Made by a program: the position numbers and the translations under genes. The notes beneath the pieces were generated by a model that was given only the letters and a program-made list of their open reading frames with translations, searched no databases and was not told the origin of the DNA. This document shows, piece after piece, positions 8,268 through 18,519 of a stretch of 64,000 nucleotides of DNA. Source of the stretch: Anaerolineae bacterium (lineage in GTDB: Bacteria; Chloroflexota; Anaerolineae; Aggregatilineales; UBA2796); contig JAHBVK010000014.1 in assembly GCA_019637555.1 (NCBI GenBank), positions 49,630 to 113,629 of the forward strand. Direction: 5' to 3'. The first letter of the stretch is position 1. Every line of letters starts with the position of its first letter.

Positions 8268-8948
8268 ATGAAATTCGAGATTAAACATCAACCTTCGTAT
8301 GCCTTGGCAATTGCTCACCTCGCTGGCAACGAACCAATCCGCGTTGAGTCCGGTGCTATGGTTAGCATGAGCGACGGTGTAACTATTGAAACCAAGTCAG
8401 AAGGTGGGCTATTCGGCGGCTTAAAACGTATGGTCGGCGGCGAGAGTTTCTTCCAGAATGTCTATACGGCACCGGCACAAGGTGGTGAGGTGACAATGGC
8501 TCCCGCACTGCCCGGCGATATGGCAGTGATCAACGTGTCGGCTGGTCAGGACTTCCTGATGCAAAGTGGCGCCTTCATCGCTGGTGAGACCAACCTGAAA
8601 GTGGATACCAGTTGGGGTGGCGCGAAAGGCTTCTTCGGCAGCGGCAGTTTGTTACTGCTCCGCGTGTCTGGCACTGGTCAAGTATTGATGGGTGCTTATG
8701 GCGCGTTAGAAGTGCGCGACATTCCAGCGGGACAATCCTACATCGTCGATACGGGGCACATCGTTGGCTTCGATTCCTCAATGCAGTTTCAAGTGCAGAA
8801 GGTCGGCGGTTGGAAGTCTACATTCCTCAGTGGTGAAGGCTTGACCGTAAAGCTAACCGGCCCGGGACGCTTATACATGCAAACCCGCTCGGATGAATCA
8901 TTCATCAACTGGCTCGCTCCGCGTCTTCCACAGCGCACTAACGGTTAA
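8268..8948 (+). CDS. AIM24 / TIGR00266 family protein
   Basis: 226 residues, cytosolic, no signal peptide. The sequence follows the AIM24 (TIGR00266) family: an early EPIRVESGAMVSMS block, EGGLFGGLKRMVGGESFF at about 44-61, then the repeated beta-strand pattern FLMQSGAFIAGE and FFGSGSLLLLRVSG. These proteins fold as a beta-helix-like trimer; bacterial members have no firmly assigned function, and the yeast relative supports mitochondrial membrane organisation. A strong ribosome-binding site (AAGGAGT) lies 9 bases before the ATG. It appears monocistronic: the next gene is convergent. Confidence 0.92.
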   Translation: MKFEIKHQPSYALAIAHLAGNEPIRVESGAMVSMSDGVTIETKSEGGLFGGLKRMVGGESFFQNVYTAPAQGGEVTMAPALPGDMAVINVSAGQDFLMQSGAFIAGETNLKVDTSWGGAKGFFGSGSLLLLRVSGTGQVLMGAYGALEVRDIPAGQSYIVDTGHIVGFDSSMQFQVQKVGGWKSTFLSGEGLTVKLTGPGRLYMQTRSDESFINWLAPRLPQRTNG

Positions 8949-9006
8949 TGCAATCCACTTCGCGCCGGAGTACCAATTCGTCTCGATTCCAAGTAGGGCA
9001 GATCGG

Positions 9007-9471
9007 CTACTCCGGCGGCTTTTCCTCGTCTTCTGTATTGGCAGGCGGAAACAAATTCTCGTACTGATAACTTCCATAGTCAGTATGTGCAGTTTCAGCC
9101 GATTCGTCGATGTCAATACTACGCATCGGGCGAGTTTCTTCTTTAGGTCCAGCCGTAACAAGCGGAGGGATAGCAGTAGATGTTGGAACGGAGCGAGCCG
9201 GCGGCGCATGAACAGATTGTGATGGACGCTGTGCCGGAAAGCTAGGGGTTCCCGTATACCATGGAGGATCGGGCAGTGGCTCTGCGCTTGGATGACGGTT
9301 GGATCGATTCATATGCATCCGCAGTGTTACTGCACCAGCGGCATCTGTATTGCTGCTAACAGCACGTCGCCGACGTTGAGCGCGTCGCCTTAGCAACACA
9401 ATGGTGGCTACTACGCCAACGAAGATCGCTACACCAACCCACACGCGATAATCAATTTCACTCAGATCCAT
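9007..9471 (-). CDS. Single-pass membrane protein with Pro-rich tail
   Basis: 154 residues of no recognised family. A short N-terminus precedes one membrane segment at about residues 11-27 (VWVGVAIFVGVVATIVL). A strongly basic stretch (RRRAQRRRR) comes next, so the tail is probably cytoplasmic by the positive-inside rule. The remaining 120 residues are Pro/Ser/Thr-rich and acidic at the end, likely disordered. It is convergent with the AIM24 gene (58 bp between stops). Codon-like composition and a plausible topology support it as a real gene; function unknown. Confidence 0.62.
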   Translation of the reverse strand: MDLSEIDYRVWVGVAIFVGVVATIVLLRRRAQRRRRAVSSNTDAAGAVTLRMHMNRSNRHPSAEPLPDPPWYTGTPSFPAQRPSQSVHAPPARSVPTSTAIPPLVTAGPKEETRPMRSIDIDESAETAHTDYGSYQYENLFPPANTEDEEKPPE

Positions 9472-9779
9472 GGCTGCGCCAATCCACTACTTGAGAACTC
9501 TTACTTCGCCGAATCCGTCTTCATCTACTCCAACACACAAGCCGTGTGTATTGCCTCCAAGCAAAGTCGGTTATAACGACCTCATCACAAACTAACATTA
9601 CTCTGATTGTACGCGAGATTCGACTACAAATCCTTACATCTTTAAGACAGACACTCCACACTCCCTATGTTATCATGTTGCCATCGGGTGAGGACTTTCA
9701 CCCGTGTTTTTCGTTACCTTGTTAAGAAGTAATGATGCATGAGATCGCATAAGCATCGGATGAGTGGGGAGTAGACGAT
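9472..9779. other. Divergent promoter region before the TadE-like genes
   Basis: 308 bp between two divergently transcribed genes. It holds a hairpin at 9685-9704 followed by a T-rich run. A possible -10 (TATGTT or TATCAT, 9667-9675) sits just upstream of that hairpin, so the hairpin may begin the leader of the TadE operon. No coding sequence was seen. Confidence 0.5.
9685..9704 (+). terminator. Hairpin with T-run in the leader of the TadE-like operon
   Basis: Perfect 7-bp stem CGGGTGA/TCACCCG with a 6-base loop, followed by TGTTTTTCG. It lies 75 bp before the first TadE-like ORF and behind no plus-strand gene that needs a terminator, so it may act as an attenuator or a 5' stabilising hairpin. 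Confidence 0.5.
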
Positions 9780-11009
9780 ATGCGCCTGACCCTCCGCAAA
9801 GTGGTCGCCGTACTAGACGGTCAACCAACTGGAATGAAAGGGCAAAGTCTCGTAGAGATGGCTTTTACCTTCCCGATTTTGATCTTAATGATCCTTGGTG
9901 TGGCTGAGATCGGCTTCCTCGCTAACAATGTGCTGACACTGCTGGACGTGGTGCGCGAAGCCTCCCGCCGTGCCGTAACGCTTGATCCGCGTACGTGGAA
10001 TGCCGATGACGGCGTATCCCCAGCACGTATGGGTGAGCGACTTGACTGCGATATCACCAACAATACCTACGCCTTGACCTTAGGCACGGTAGCGTCTCCT
10101 GATCGTACTGGCGCTGGTAAAGGGCGTAATACTCAGTTCGGTGGGTTGCCGGGTTATATTCCTGGCTTCGAGCCGATTTCCGGCGAGTTCGGCTTCTTCG
10201 ATGGCATCGCCTGCTACGCCATCTCGATCATGGAGCCAATGGTGTTTGACGATACGCCGACTGGTAAAGATGATATTGTGGTGTCGGCGATCTCCTATGC
10301 CATGATGAACTATAGCGGTGATCTGGCAGCGACAGGTTACGATGATTCAGTGATCGCGCCGGGTCGTATCGCGCTGCGAACTACCAACTCACAAAATGCG
10401 TATTGGGTGACCGTAACTGGTCGCTGGCCCCTCGAAAATCGCTTTTGCCGCGCTAACAGTGATGCATCACTCAATGATGAGCGCGATCCGTTTGACTATC
10501 TGCGTACCTCCAATCTGCTAAAGGTGCGCACCCATAACTTCGTTCCCGGTTATTTGCCTGTGCCTTATGAAGAAGATGTCACTAACTCTACACCGCGACA
10601 ACGCAACGAATTAGCAGAGACTGATCTAAACGGTAATTTGATGGAACCTGCCAAGTACGTCTTGACCGATGGACAGCAGCAAGGTGTGCGCGGTTATGCT
10701 TTCACCGGCAAGATGCGCAATGAAGATAATGCAGGCTGCTATGGTTCTAAGTGGACGGTGCAGGCGATTGAGCAGAAGCTCAACTATGACTTAGCCACCA
10801 AGAAGGCGCTGTTGCAGGAGAAGTTCAGCAATGGCGGCATCGTGCTGGTGGAAATGCAGTGGCAGTATCATCCGTTCTTCTTGGGGCGTATCTGGAACGA
10901 TCTGCGTGGCGTTTTCTGGCGCGGTGATAACCTAGCGGAGAACGATCCTATCCTGTACGTGTACAGCATGTTCCCCGTCACCTCAATCGAGCCGACGGCG
11001 ACGCCCTGA
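9780..11009 (+). CDS. TadE-like surface/pilus protein
   Basis: 409 residues. After a short basic N-terminus comes the TadE signature: GQSLVEMAFTFPILILMILGVAEIGFLANN, a type-IV-pilin-like helix containing the invariant Glu (residues about 22-50). TadE proteins are minor pseudopilins of tight-adherence (Tad/Flp) systems. The 350-residue extracytoplasmic part is far longer than classical TadE (about 150-200) and has no recognised domain. The ATG at 9780 has GGGGAGT upstream. It is the first of three consecutive TadE/TadG-type genes. No Tad secretion ATPase or prepilin peptidase gene is in the window. Confidence 0.85.
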   Translation: MRLTLRKVVAVLDGQPTGMKGQSLVEMAFTFPILILMILGVAEIGFLANNVLTLLDVVREASRRAVTLDPRTWNADDGVSPARMGERLDCDITNNTYALTLGTVASPDRTGAGKGRNTQFGGLPGYIPGFEPISGEFGFFDGIACYAISIMEPMVFDDTPTGKDDIVVSAISYAMMNYSGDLAATGYDDSVIAPGRIALRTTNSQNAYWVTVTGRWPLENRFCRANSDASLNDERDPFDYLRTSNLLKVRTHNFVPGYLPVPYEEDVTNSTPRQRNELAETDLNGNLMEPAKYVLTDGQQQGVRGYAFTGKMRNEDNAGCYGSKWTVQAIEQKLNYDLATKKALLQEKFSNGGIVLVEMQWQYHPFFLGRIWNDLRGVFWRGDNLAENDPILYVYSMFPVTSIEPTATP

Positions 11010-11095
11010 CATTTAGCTTTCGTACAGCAATGTGCGTGCTAGACATCTGTAATTGAGAATGTGTTGAAAGTAAGTGAGTGAGGAAAGGAACCCAG

Positions 11096-14000
11096 ATGCA
11101 AGGAAGCATACCTGAACGACGCTCCGCCTTCGCTTCTGCGCTCCGCTGGGCAACCAGACGCAGCCGCAGCGGTCAGTCGATCATTCTAGTTGCCTTTGCG
11201 ATGGTTGCGCTCATCGCCTTCGTCGGTATCGCTACCGATGTGGCGCTGCTGTTCGTGCGCTATAACTCGCTGCGACGCGCAGTAGACTCTGCTTCCATCG
11301 CCGTAGCCGGACAGGTGCGTACAGGCGTAGATTTCGCCAAGCTGAACAATGTGGCTCGCCAATTCGTCCAGCTTCAGGGTGGCGTCGATCCCGATACAGT
11401 GCTGGTGGAAACCTGCGAAACCGACATCCACAACTACAAAATGGATTATATTGCTGACTTTGGCAATCTACCGGACTATCCAAGCAGCCCGGATCCGGAT
11501 GCCGTCAAACTAAATCCTGATGGCACAACGTCACCAGCAGACTCATTTCAACCTAACATTGACATCATTCTGGGTAAAAGTCGCCTTTTCACCGCCCATC
11601 CTGATCGTCCCAAATCAGAACTCTGCAAGCTCGATCCGCAGAAGTTAGTGCGCGTTTCAGCACAAATGTCATCTCCTACGGCATTCTTGGGGATTTTGGG
11701 TTGGCGCAATGTGGTGCTTGTTGCAGCATCAGTATCGCAGACGGCGGTGTTGGATGTGGCGCTGGTGATCGACATCTCGCCGTCCATGTCCGAAGATACT
11801 CAATCAGAAGAAGCCAAGTACTGCTTGCAAGGGGATGGGTGCAAGACGGGTGTCTATGCGCGCCCAGCACCGCGCTATACTGTCAGTAGCCCTCCCGCAG
11901 GTACAAGTCCTACTGACGCTTACAACAACCTAATAAACAATACCAATTTTGCCCGCCTACAGGACTTCAAACCGCTGACCGCCGATCCTATGCTCGGTGA
12001 GCCAAGCCCCGACGGCATCACTGCGACAGGTGGACCAACGGTCTATGGTTTGGGGTTGGAATCAGCGCCTACTCCTAGCCTCACCAATTGGACAAGTGTT
12101 CAGCCCTATCCCAACGTCAAGTCGATCCGCACTGAATGCATCGCTGAACTCAATTACTTGAAAGATAGTGTACTGCGCGGCGAATTGCCCAATGTTGGCT
12201 TGCCAGACTCGATATCCGGCACCAGTGCTGCCAATTACGGTTGGGGCGGTTGCTGCAATGATCCTACCATACAGTCCAATCCCACAGACCCATCATACTT
12301 TAGTGGCACGGACATTGCCGCTTACCCTGCTGGGACTCCGGCAGATGGCGATGCTAAAAATCAGACTGAGCTTGCATTCAATGCGAAGGTGAACCCGGAC
12401 TATTACGTCTATGACAATGGCAACATGGTCGAGTCCGAGATCGCGGTAAACGGGACCTACTATCGCGCCAATGGCACCTATACGGGGTCGGCGGCGGAAG
12501 TCTTACGCAGCTACGATACCAATGACATGCGGGCTATGGCAAATGGAGATGGCAACTTCAGCGATCTGATCTGCCAGCCCTTCAAGCAAGTGCGCGATGC
12601 TGCCAGACGCTTTATCAAGCGGTTGGACTTCGTGCGTGGCGACCGTTTGATGCTGATCACCTTCTATGGCAATCCGCAGGTCGTCTATCCTACTTACGAC
12701 GCTAATGCCTACGTCAACTCACCAGACCCCTTCATCTACGACAAAGATGATGCAGTACGCACGCTAAACTTCCGCGTAGGCATCGTTTATAACTGGGATC
12801 CACCCACTAATCCGGGTATTACCGCTTCGGCTGGCTGGCAGATTGGCTGCCGTGCATGGCAGGGTGAGAATAACCCCGCCCGCGTGTTTACCTACTGGTC
12901 GGTGGCGCAGTGCCCGGATACCAACACAGGCGGCGGCATCTACATGTCGCGTAGTATGTTCTCGATCTATGGACGCCGCGACGCAGTATGGGTGATGGTG
13001 CTCTTGAGCGACGGTGAAGCCAACCGTACACCTTCGCTGCCACGCACAGGCGATGCTCCTACTACCCTCGGTACGATGGTTGGTCGCCCCGATGGCGAAC
13101 TCTATCGTGACTGGTTGGAAGTGCCTGACACATGGCGTCCAAACACCTATGCTAGCATTCCGGGTGAGTTGGATAAATACTGCACAAATATATTCAACGA
13201 AACACCGCCTACCTCCACGGACTACTCGTGCGTTCCCAATGATCCGGGTGCAGAAGCACTGTTCGGACCAGACGATCCAGTAACAAGCGTGAATGAGACA
13301 GTGGAACGCTGCTTCAAGTATGGTTCACGCCCTGAACTATGCTCGGCGTGGTACCGTGATACTACTGGAGCGACTGAGCGTTATAGCTATGGCTTCTGCC
13401 CATGGGCGACCTTCTGCAATTCTGCTGCCACCACACCTGATGGCTTGAATCTTGATCCGGTCAAGGTGAAAGCAGAATGCTTCTATGGTGGGAATGCACA
13501 GGTTACACCTAGCAACCCCTATGGCTATGTCATTGCTGGTACGCCGTGGACAAGTTTCGCTGGTGTAGATGAGGCACCAGCATGGAATGTCTTCCAGCAG
13601 GAATCGGGTACGTTCCCGGCAAATCCTGTCTGCTCCGATAATGATCCTGACTCCCGGCATTTCTGCTCGAATGCTCAGGGTTATATCAATGCTTACTACA
13701 ACAAGTACGTTCCTGATTTGTCTACACCCATTCAGGGCGATGTTATTCCTGACTACGGGTCCGGTGCTTCTTATTGCAGTCCGCAATACGACGCTGACGA
13801 TTACGCCCGCGATCAGGCAGACTGGGCAGGTCTAATCAGTTATACGGATACGGTGCCGGGTGACTCTATCGCTATGTTCACCATCTTCTTCTCCAAGAAG
13901 AAGCCTGATGGTAATGAAAGAGCGTTGGGTCAGTATATCCTCGGCGTCAAGCTGATGCGCTACATCTCTGACGCTGGCGATAACGGACGCATCGATAACA

Positions 14001-14386
14001 ACTTACAAGAGTGGTATCGCTACTTCCGCGGTCAGCAAGACGCCACCACTGGCACGATGTATGCCTATGGTATGGGGCAAGGGGTGCTGTACACCAAGAG
14101 TGGGTATCCGTATGCACACTACATGTCTGGTAACAGCATCTACAGTATCTATTCTGGTAGTTCGTGGATGAATCCTGAGCAAGACCCCTGCAGCGAATTC
14201 GACTACAACGAATATGCGCTAGCAGGTGGTTTCCGTACCGTATATCCAGACGGTACCGTCACCAACGACTACGAGAAGATTGCTCGTGAAGACTGCGGTC
14301 AATACTGGTTCGCTAACGACATCAGTAAAGTGAACCGCGCATTTACCGAAATCGCTGGACGTTTGTTCACGCGCTTGGCACGGTAA
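11096..14386 (+). CDS. TadG-like protein with interrupted VWA domain
   Basis: 1096 residues from the ATG at 11096, chosen over an upstream GTG at 11078 because the GTG overlaps the ribosome-binding site (GAGGAAAGG). The N-terminal TadG/TadE-type segment reads RSGQSIILVAFAMVALIAFVGIATDVALLFV. At about residue 221 a VWA domain starts with VALVIDISPSM (MIDAS DxSxS). The second metal-site strand, VMVLLSDGE, comes only about 400 residues later, so the VWA core carries a very long insertion. The protein ends in an Asp/Tyr-rich region. It is probably a surface-exposed metal-binding adhesin or minor pilin. It follows the TadE gene by 86 bp on the same strand. Confidence 0.85.
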   Translation: MQGSIPERRSAFASALRWATRRSRSGQSIILVAFAMVALIAFVGIATDVALLFVRYNSLRRAVDSASIAVAGQVRTGVDFAKLNNVARQFVQLQGGVDPDTVLVETCETDIHNYKMDYIADFGNLPDYPSSPDPDAVKLNPDGTTSPADSFQPNIDIILGKSRLFTAHPDRPKSELCKLDPQKLVRVSAQMSSPTAFLGILGWRNVVLVAASVSQTAVLDVALVIDISPSMSEDTQSEEAKYCLQGDGCKTGVYARPAPRYTVSSPPAGTSPTDAYNNLINNTNFARLQDFKPLTADPMLGEPSPDGITATGGPTVYGLGLESAPTPSLTNWTSVQPYPNVKSIRTECIAELNYLKDSVLRGELPNVGLPDSISGTSAANYGWGGCCNDPTIQSNPTDPSYFSGTDIAAYPAGTPADGDAKNQTELAFNAKVNPDYYVYDNGNMVESEIAVNGTYYRANGTYTGSAAEVLRSYDTNDMRAMANGDGNFSDLICQPFKQVRDAARRFIKRLDFVRGDRLMLITFYGNPQVVYPTYDANAYVNSPDPFIYDKDDAVRTLNFRVGIVYNWDPPTNPGITASAGWQIGCRAWQGENNPARVFTYWSVAQCPDTNTGGGIYMSRSMFSIYGRRDAVWVMVLLSDGEANRTPSLPRTGDAPTTLGTMVGRPDGELYRDWLEVPDTWRPNTYASIPGELDKYCTNIFNETPPTSTDYSCVPNDPGAEALFGPDDPVTSVNETVERCFKYGSRPELCSAWYRDTTGATERYSYGFCPWATFCNSAATTPDGLNLDPVKVKAECFYGGNAQVTPSNPYGYVIAGTPWTSFAGVDEAPAWNVFQQESGTFPANPVCSDNDPDSRHFCSNAQGYINAYYNKYVPDLSTPIQGDVIPDYGSGASYCSPQYDADDYARDQADWAGLISYTDTVPGDSIAMFTIFFSKKKPDGNERALGQYILGVKLMRYISDAGDNGRIDNNLQEWYRYFRGQQDATTGTMYAYGMGQGVLYTKSGYPYAHYMSGNSIYSIYSGSSWMNPEQDPCSEFDYNEYALAGGFRTVYPDGTVTNDYEKIAREDCGQYWFANDISKVNRAFTEIAGRLFTRLAR

Positions 14387-14410
14387 CTATCCAGTAACAA
14401 GCTATCGCTC

Positions 14411-14450
14411 CCTCTAGCCAATCTCCACTGCCGAGTAGAGAGGCTAGAGG
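14411..14450 (+). terminator. Hairpin between the second and third TadE-like genes
   Basis: Perfect 9-bp stem CCTCTAGCC / GGCTAGAGG around a 22-base loop. There is no T-run after it, so it could be an RNA-processing or stabilising element rather than a true terminator. Confidence 0.4.
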
Positions 14451-14499
14451 TGAGGTTAACCATCCGATCCCGGATTTTTTGGGGGAGTTCGTTGAACTT

Positions 14500-17400
14500 A
14501 TGGCAGAACTAAAACGGCGAGTGCCTCAACACACTTCAGCGCCACCCATGCCATCGCCATCGCCAGCGCCAGCGCGGCTCCCACGCCGCCGACGCGGGCA
14601 GACGCTGGTGGAGTTTGCGCTCACGCTGCCGATCCTGCTACTACTGCTGTTCGGCATCATCGAGTTCGGACGTATCTTTCAGGCTTGGGTAACGATCCAG
14701 AATGCAGCGCGCGCGGCAGCTCGCTATGCGGTCACGGGTCGCTACGATCAAACGATCTTCCAGACCCGCGAACAATACGATGCTGATGTTAAGGCGAGCC
14801 GCCAAACAGGTAGCACGCACGACATAGCAGATTGGACGCCCAACCTTCCAGCTACTATCGCTGGTACAGACTACGACTGGGCGTATCGTGGCGACGGTGT
14901 TCCCTGCGATGCTAATGACGTCCTCGGTACTGGTGGTCCTGATGTAGATTATTCTACATGGAATGCTGACGGCGACGGTAACGGTACAGCAAACCAGAAG
15001 ACAGATACTTGGCGGCGCTTTGCGGCTCCTGCCGATGCGTCTACTGCAACCTCTGGTCGCGACTGGGCGTTTGCTTCTCACTGGAATGGCATCGACTGCG
15101 ATCCTTCCCTTGATGAGCATCTCTGGCTGCGGCAGGATATGCTGCGCCTGACTTCGATCAACAACGAAGCCAGGATTGGCGCGGCGGGCTTGCAGTTCTT
15201 TCACGGTATGGATGTCCCCGGCTTAGGCGTTAACACCGAACTGCCGTACGCCAGCGCCGATCCGATAGGTAATCCGCAAGATTACTCGCTGGACCCCGGT
15301 TGGTTCCATGTCTATGTATGTAGTTCGCGCCCTGCCTTTGGCAAGACTGCAGACAATAAACCCAAGACGCTGGATGGCTCCATATCGCGTTATTACTGGC
15401 GACCTGTTGAACCAAATCCGGGTGATACCATCAAGTATCCCTTAGGAGCCAGCGATCCTAAATATCTAGCCGATCTGGCGATGTGGAATAATCGCTTCGA
15501 CTCCGGTTGGGCAGCAGGCAATATCCGCACCTGTCAGGTCAGTGAATATACGGACACGGATAGTTTCGGCGGTTATGCCAGTATCGGTGACATGAATAGT
15601 GCTGGTGGCGAGAAGCGCATCAACCAGTACGACGCTGGTGGTCCCGGTGACTATGTTGAAGTCATTGTCTATTTCAATCATCCACTGTTGACGCCCGCGT
15701 TTGGTCTGAGTCGTGGGCAGATTCAGCAGGACGGTTATGCGCCAGCCTACGTGCAGTTGCAGGCGCGCCGTACTATGATCAACGAAACTTTCCGTTCTAC
15801 CCGCGTCTTCCAGCCGCCCATCCAGGACCCTGGCGGCGGTGGTGGCTTGTTGCAGCCGACTGCTACCGCAGTGGCAAGCAATACGGCAACAGCGACGATA
15901 GACGCTTCATCTACCCCCACCTCAACAGCAACGGAAGTGATTACGGCAAACTGTGCCTTAGTGACATTCGTTAGTGCATCGATCACGCCGAGTGATCCCG
16001 ATTACCTGAATGTCACCTTTAGCAATGCTAATCCGCTTGCAGGTCGCTTATCGGCTGTTTCGCTGAACTGGGTAGGCGATGGTGCCATGTTCCCATCGGA
16101 AATGGTGCTCGGCGGAATCAGCGGCTTACGTCACTGGACAATCGGATCAAGTGCACAAGCAACCGGTGGCACATTGAATGTGAATGAAGGCTCTGCAGGC
16201 TGGGTCACAGACAATGGACGTACAATCGTTGCTGCCAATTCCACAGCTAATTGGCATGTCTTGATGAACAATACTGCCTCTACGCTGTACCAGATGCGAA
16301 CGATAAATGACTTTGCGGGTACGGTGTTAACCATCAGCTTCGTCAATTCTGATGGTACTACCGCAGACTGTCAGGTTCCAATGACTGGCGTACAACCGCC
16401 ATCGCCATCACCGTCAGCGACATCTTCTCCGACGCTTGACTGCCCTGCACTGTTTAGCTATGAGTGGATAAGCTTCCTCGATGATGCCGTGCTTCAGTTC
16501 CGCTTCACCAATCTCAGCGCGCAGCCAGTGAGCATCACGGCGTTCTCGCTGAACTGGAAGCGCTATCTGGATGACGGCTTGGCGCTGCAAAGAGCAAGCG
16601 CTGGAGGCAGTTATGCTGGCGATCCGTCAGGTGTTCAAATGTTCTACAACCCGTCGGGCGAAGGACCAGCAGGTGGACCATATCCGGCGACGTACACCTC
16701 TACTCATGGCTCGGCAGTTCCAGCTCTCGTGAATGGCAACTCCAGCGTCTATGTCTGGTTTGACTTCACGGGTATCGTCAACAGCTTCCCGGCACAGTAT
16801 GGTTATCTGGCTCATCAGTCGGACTTTAATGGCTCGTACATCGAACTCAATAATAGTTCGACCTGCCGTGCTGTGACGACTCCGCAGCCGACGCCGCTGC
16901 CGCTGGCGACCTCGACGTATACGCCATCACCGACGTTCACAGCATCCGCCACGTTCACGAGTACGGCAACATCAACGTCTACTCAAACAGCAACGCGGAC
17001 CAGCACGCCAACGCGCACGCAAACGCCATCGCGCACGGCGACGAATACGGCGACGACGACGGGTACGAGCACGGTGACACAAACGCCATCGCGCACCTAC
17101 ACGCCATCGCGCACTTACACGCCGTCCAATACGCCGACGAATACGTTCACGCCGACGCCGACGTTTACGCGCACGGCAACGTTCACGCCGACACAGACGT
17201 ACACGCCATCGCGTACGTACACGCCGTCGCAGACGTACACGCCATCGCGTACGTACACGCCGTCCAATACGCCGACGAACACACCAACGCGTACGGCAAC
17301 GCCTACACGAACAGCGACGTACACGCCGTCCAATACGCCGACGCGCACAGCGACGTACACGCCATCGCAGACGTTTACGCCGACACGTACGTACACGGCA

Positions 17401-17691
17401 TCAAGCACGCCCACGCGTACATCAACAGGCACAAATACGCCGACGCGTACAGCGACCTCTACACCGACGGCTACCTTCACGCCTTCTCGCACACCGACGG
17501 CAACAGCGACTCGCACGGCAACGGCGACGTTCACGCCATCGTTCACACCGAGTAGGACCAATACACCAACGATCACGTTGTCGCCCACGCAGTTGCCGTC
17601 GAACACCCCGGTGCCTTCCGCAACGCGCACACCAACGTTTACAAAAACACCTGTGACTCAGTGCGGTCCCGAGGGAGGATCGTGCCCATAA
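14500..17691 (+). CDS. TadE-like protein with long Thr/Pro-rich C-terminal tail
   Basis: 1063 residues from the ATG at 14500; a TTG at 14479 is in frame but overlaps the GGGGGAG ribosome-binding site. A Pro-rich N-terminus precedes the TadE helix [29 protein letters not shown]. The middle is extracytoplasmic with two Cys-initiated beta-type modules at about 485-630 and 645-800. From about residue 800 to the end (nt 16,900-17,650) the chain is built of short repeats such as [13 protein letters not shown], closing with CGPEGGSCP. Such Thr/Pro stalks are typical of wall- or surface-spanning proteins and likely O-glycosylated. Third and last of the TadE-type cluster. Confidence 0.85.
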   Translation: MAELKRRVPQHTSAPPMPSPSPAPARLPRRRRGQTLVEFALTLPILLLLLFGIIEFGRIFQAWVTIQNAARAAARYAVTGRYDQTIFQTREQYDADVKASRQTGSTHDIADWTPNLPATIAGTDYDWAYRGDGVPCDANDVLGTGGPDVDYSTWNADGDGNGTANQKTDTWRRFAAPADASTATSGRDWAFASHWNGIDCDPSLDEHLWLRQDMLRLTSINNEARIGAAGLQFFHGMDVPGLGVNTELPYASADPIGNPQDYSLDPGWFHVYVCSSRPAFGKTADNKPKTLDGSISRYYWRPVEPNPGDTIKYPLGASDPKYLADLAMWNNRFDSGWAAGNIRTCQVSEYTDTDSFGGYASIGDMNSAGGEKRINQYDAGGPGDYVEVIVYFNHPLLTPAFGLSRGQIQQDGYAPAYVQLQARRTMINETFRSTRVFQPPIQDPGGGGGLLQPTATAVASNTATATIDASSTPTSTATEVITANCALVTFVSASITPSDPDYLNVTFSNANPLAGRLSAVSLNWVGDGAMFPSEMVLGGISGLRHWTIGSSAQATGGTLNVNEGSAGWVTDNGRTIVAANSTANWHVLMNNTASTLYQMRTINDFAGTVLTISFVNSDGTTADCQVPMTGVQPPSPSPSATSSPTLDCPALFSYEWISFLDDAVLQFRFTNLSAQPVSITAFSLNWKRYLDDGLALQRASAGGSYAGDPSGVQMFYNPSGEGPAGGPYPATYTSTHGSAVPALVNGNSSVYVWFDFTGIVNSFPAQYGYLAHQSDFNGSYIELNNSSTCRAVTTPQPTPLPLATSTYTPSPTFTASATFTSTATSTSTQTATRTSTPTRTQTPSRTATNTATTTGTSTVTQTPSRTYTPSRTYTPSNTPTNTFTPTPTFTRTATFTPTQTYTPSRTYTPSQTYTPSRTYTPSNTPTNTPTRTATPTRTATYTPSNTPTRTATYTPSQTFTPTRTYTASSTPTRTSTGTNTPTRTATSTPTATFTPSRTPTATATRTATATFTPSFTPSRTNTPTITLSPTQLPSNTPVPSATRTPTFTKTPVTQCGPEGGSCP
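16904..17655 (+). repeat. Low-complexity repeats encoding the Thr/Pro tail
   Basis: About 750 bp of imperfect short-period repeats built on ACG-CCA-TCG and ACG-CCG-ACG type codons. It encodes Thr at every second or third position, interspersed with Pro, Ser, Arg, Tyr and Asn. Units such as TPSRTYTPS occur several times almost unchanged, consistent with expansion by slippage or unequal recombination. Confidence 0.8.
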
Positions 17692-17761
17692 GACTCATCC
17701 CGCTGCTTAATAGTGGCGGGATAAAAGCAACGTAGACCAACAATCTCACCTAAAACTAACT

Positions 17762-17803
17762 AACGAACCCCGTACTGCAAAGAAAAGCAGTGCGGGGTTC
17801 GTT
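17762..17803 (+). terminator. Terminator after the TadE-like cluster
   Basis: 17-base arms starting AACGAACCCCG and ending CGGGGTTCGTT, one mismatch, 8-base A-rich loop. A weaker hairpin (TCCCGC/GCGGGA, 17698-17721) lies just upstream. Confidence 0.75.
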
Positions 17804-17904
17804 CATTCCAACTCCCTAACTATGGGGCTATTGCCTACTGTACCTGTGTTATCATCTGGATGTTTTAAGCTGATTACGCAACAAAAAGGATTGGAATAGC
17901 GCCT

Positions 17905-18513
17905 ATGCAGCAGCTTACATGCGCCAACTGCGGCGGACCTATCGAGATCGATAATCAGTTTATCCGTACTGTCACCTGCAAATTCTGCGGCAGCAGCTAC
18001 CTTGTTCGTGGCAGCGACAACCTCGATCCAACTGGTAAATCTGCCAGTCTTGCTGATTATCCTAGTCGACTTAGTGTCGGAATGCGCGGCGCGGTTCGCG
18101 GGCGTGGATTCCGCGTCTTAGGACGTGTTCGCTATTCGTATGACGACGGCTTCTGGGAAGAATGGCAAGTGGCGTGGGATGACGGTGCTCCTCCTGATTG
18201 GCTAGAAGAAGACGAAGGCTATTGGACACTTTATAAGCGAGAGCGCGTCAAGAGTGAGATTCCCGCTTATGATCAGGTTCGCGTCGGCAGCAAGATTAAC
18301 ATCAACAATAGATCGGTATTCATAACTGAGAAACGTCGTGCCCGCATGATCGGCAGTGAAGGGCAATTCTCCTCTGTACTGCCGCTCAAGGGTGATTTCG
18401 GCTACATTCAAGGAGCAGCCGATGGGCTTGCTGCTAGCGTCAACTATTGGGAAGACGAGATCGAACTTTCCGTTGGTGACGAATTAGAACCACAGGATTT
18501 CACCGTAGGGTAA
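17905..18513 (+). CDS. Zinc-ribbon DUF4178 protein (short form)
   Basis: 202 residues. An N-terminal zinc ribbon (CANCGG ... CKFCGS, residues 5-28) is followed by a DUF4178 domain: a beta-rich core with GFRVLGRVRYSYDDGFWEEWQVAW at about 71-94. The domain repeats the FxVLGRVxY pattern seen in the next gene. DUF4178 proteins commonly occur in clusters with small membrane proteins and polyamine-synthase-like genes; their biochemical role is not known. No membrane segment. Six bases separate its stop from the next start, so the two are translationally close. Confidence 0.85.
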   Translation: MQQLTCANCGGPIEIDNQFIRTVTCKFCGSSYLVRGSDNLDPTGKSASLADYPSRLSVGMRGAVRGRGFRVLGRVRYSYDDGFWEEWQVAWDDGAPPDWLEEDEGYWTLYKRERVKSEIPAYDQVRVGSKININNRSVFITEKRRARMIGSEGQFSSVLPLKGDFGYIQGAADGLAASVNYWEDEIELSVGDELEPQDFTVG

Positions 18514-18519
18514 CACTCA

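Noticed and set aside
13337..13786. 149-residue antisense frame in the TadG-like gene
   Set aside because: No start context or domain; the plus-strand reading is continuous and domain-bearing.
17115..17630. Val/Gly-rich minus-strand frame
   Set aside because: Complement of the Thr/Pro codon repeats; no independent support.
16904..17655. Possible CRISPR or iteron array
   Set aside because: Repeats are codon-phased, of variable short period and without unique spacers; they encode a Thr/Pro stalk.
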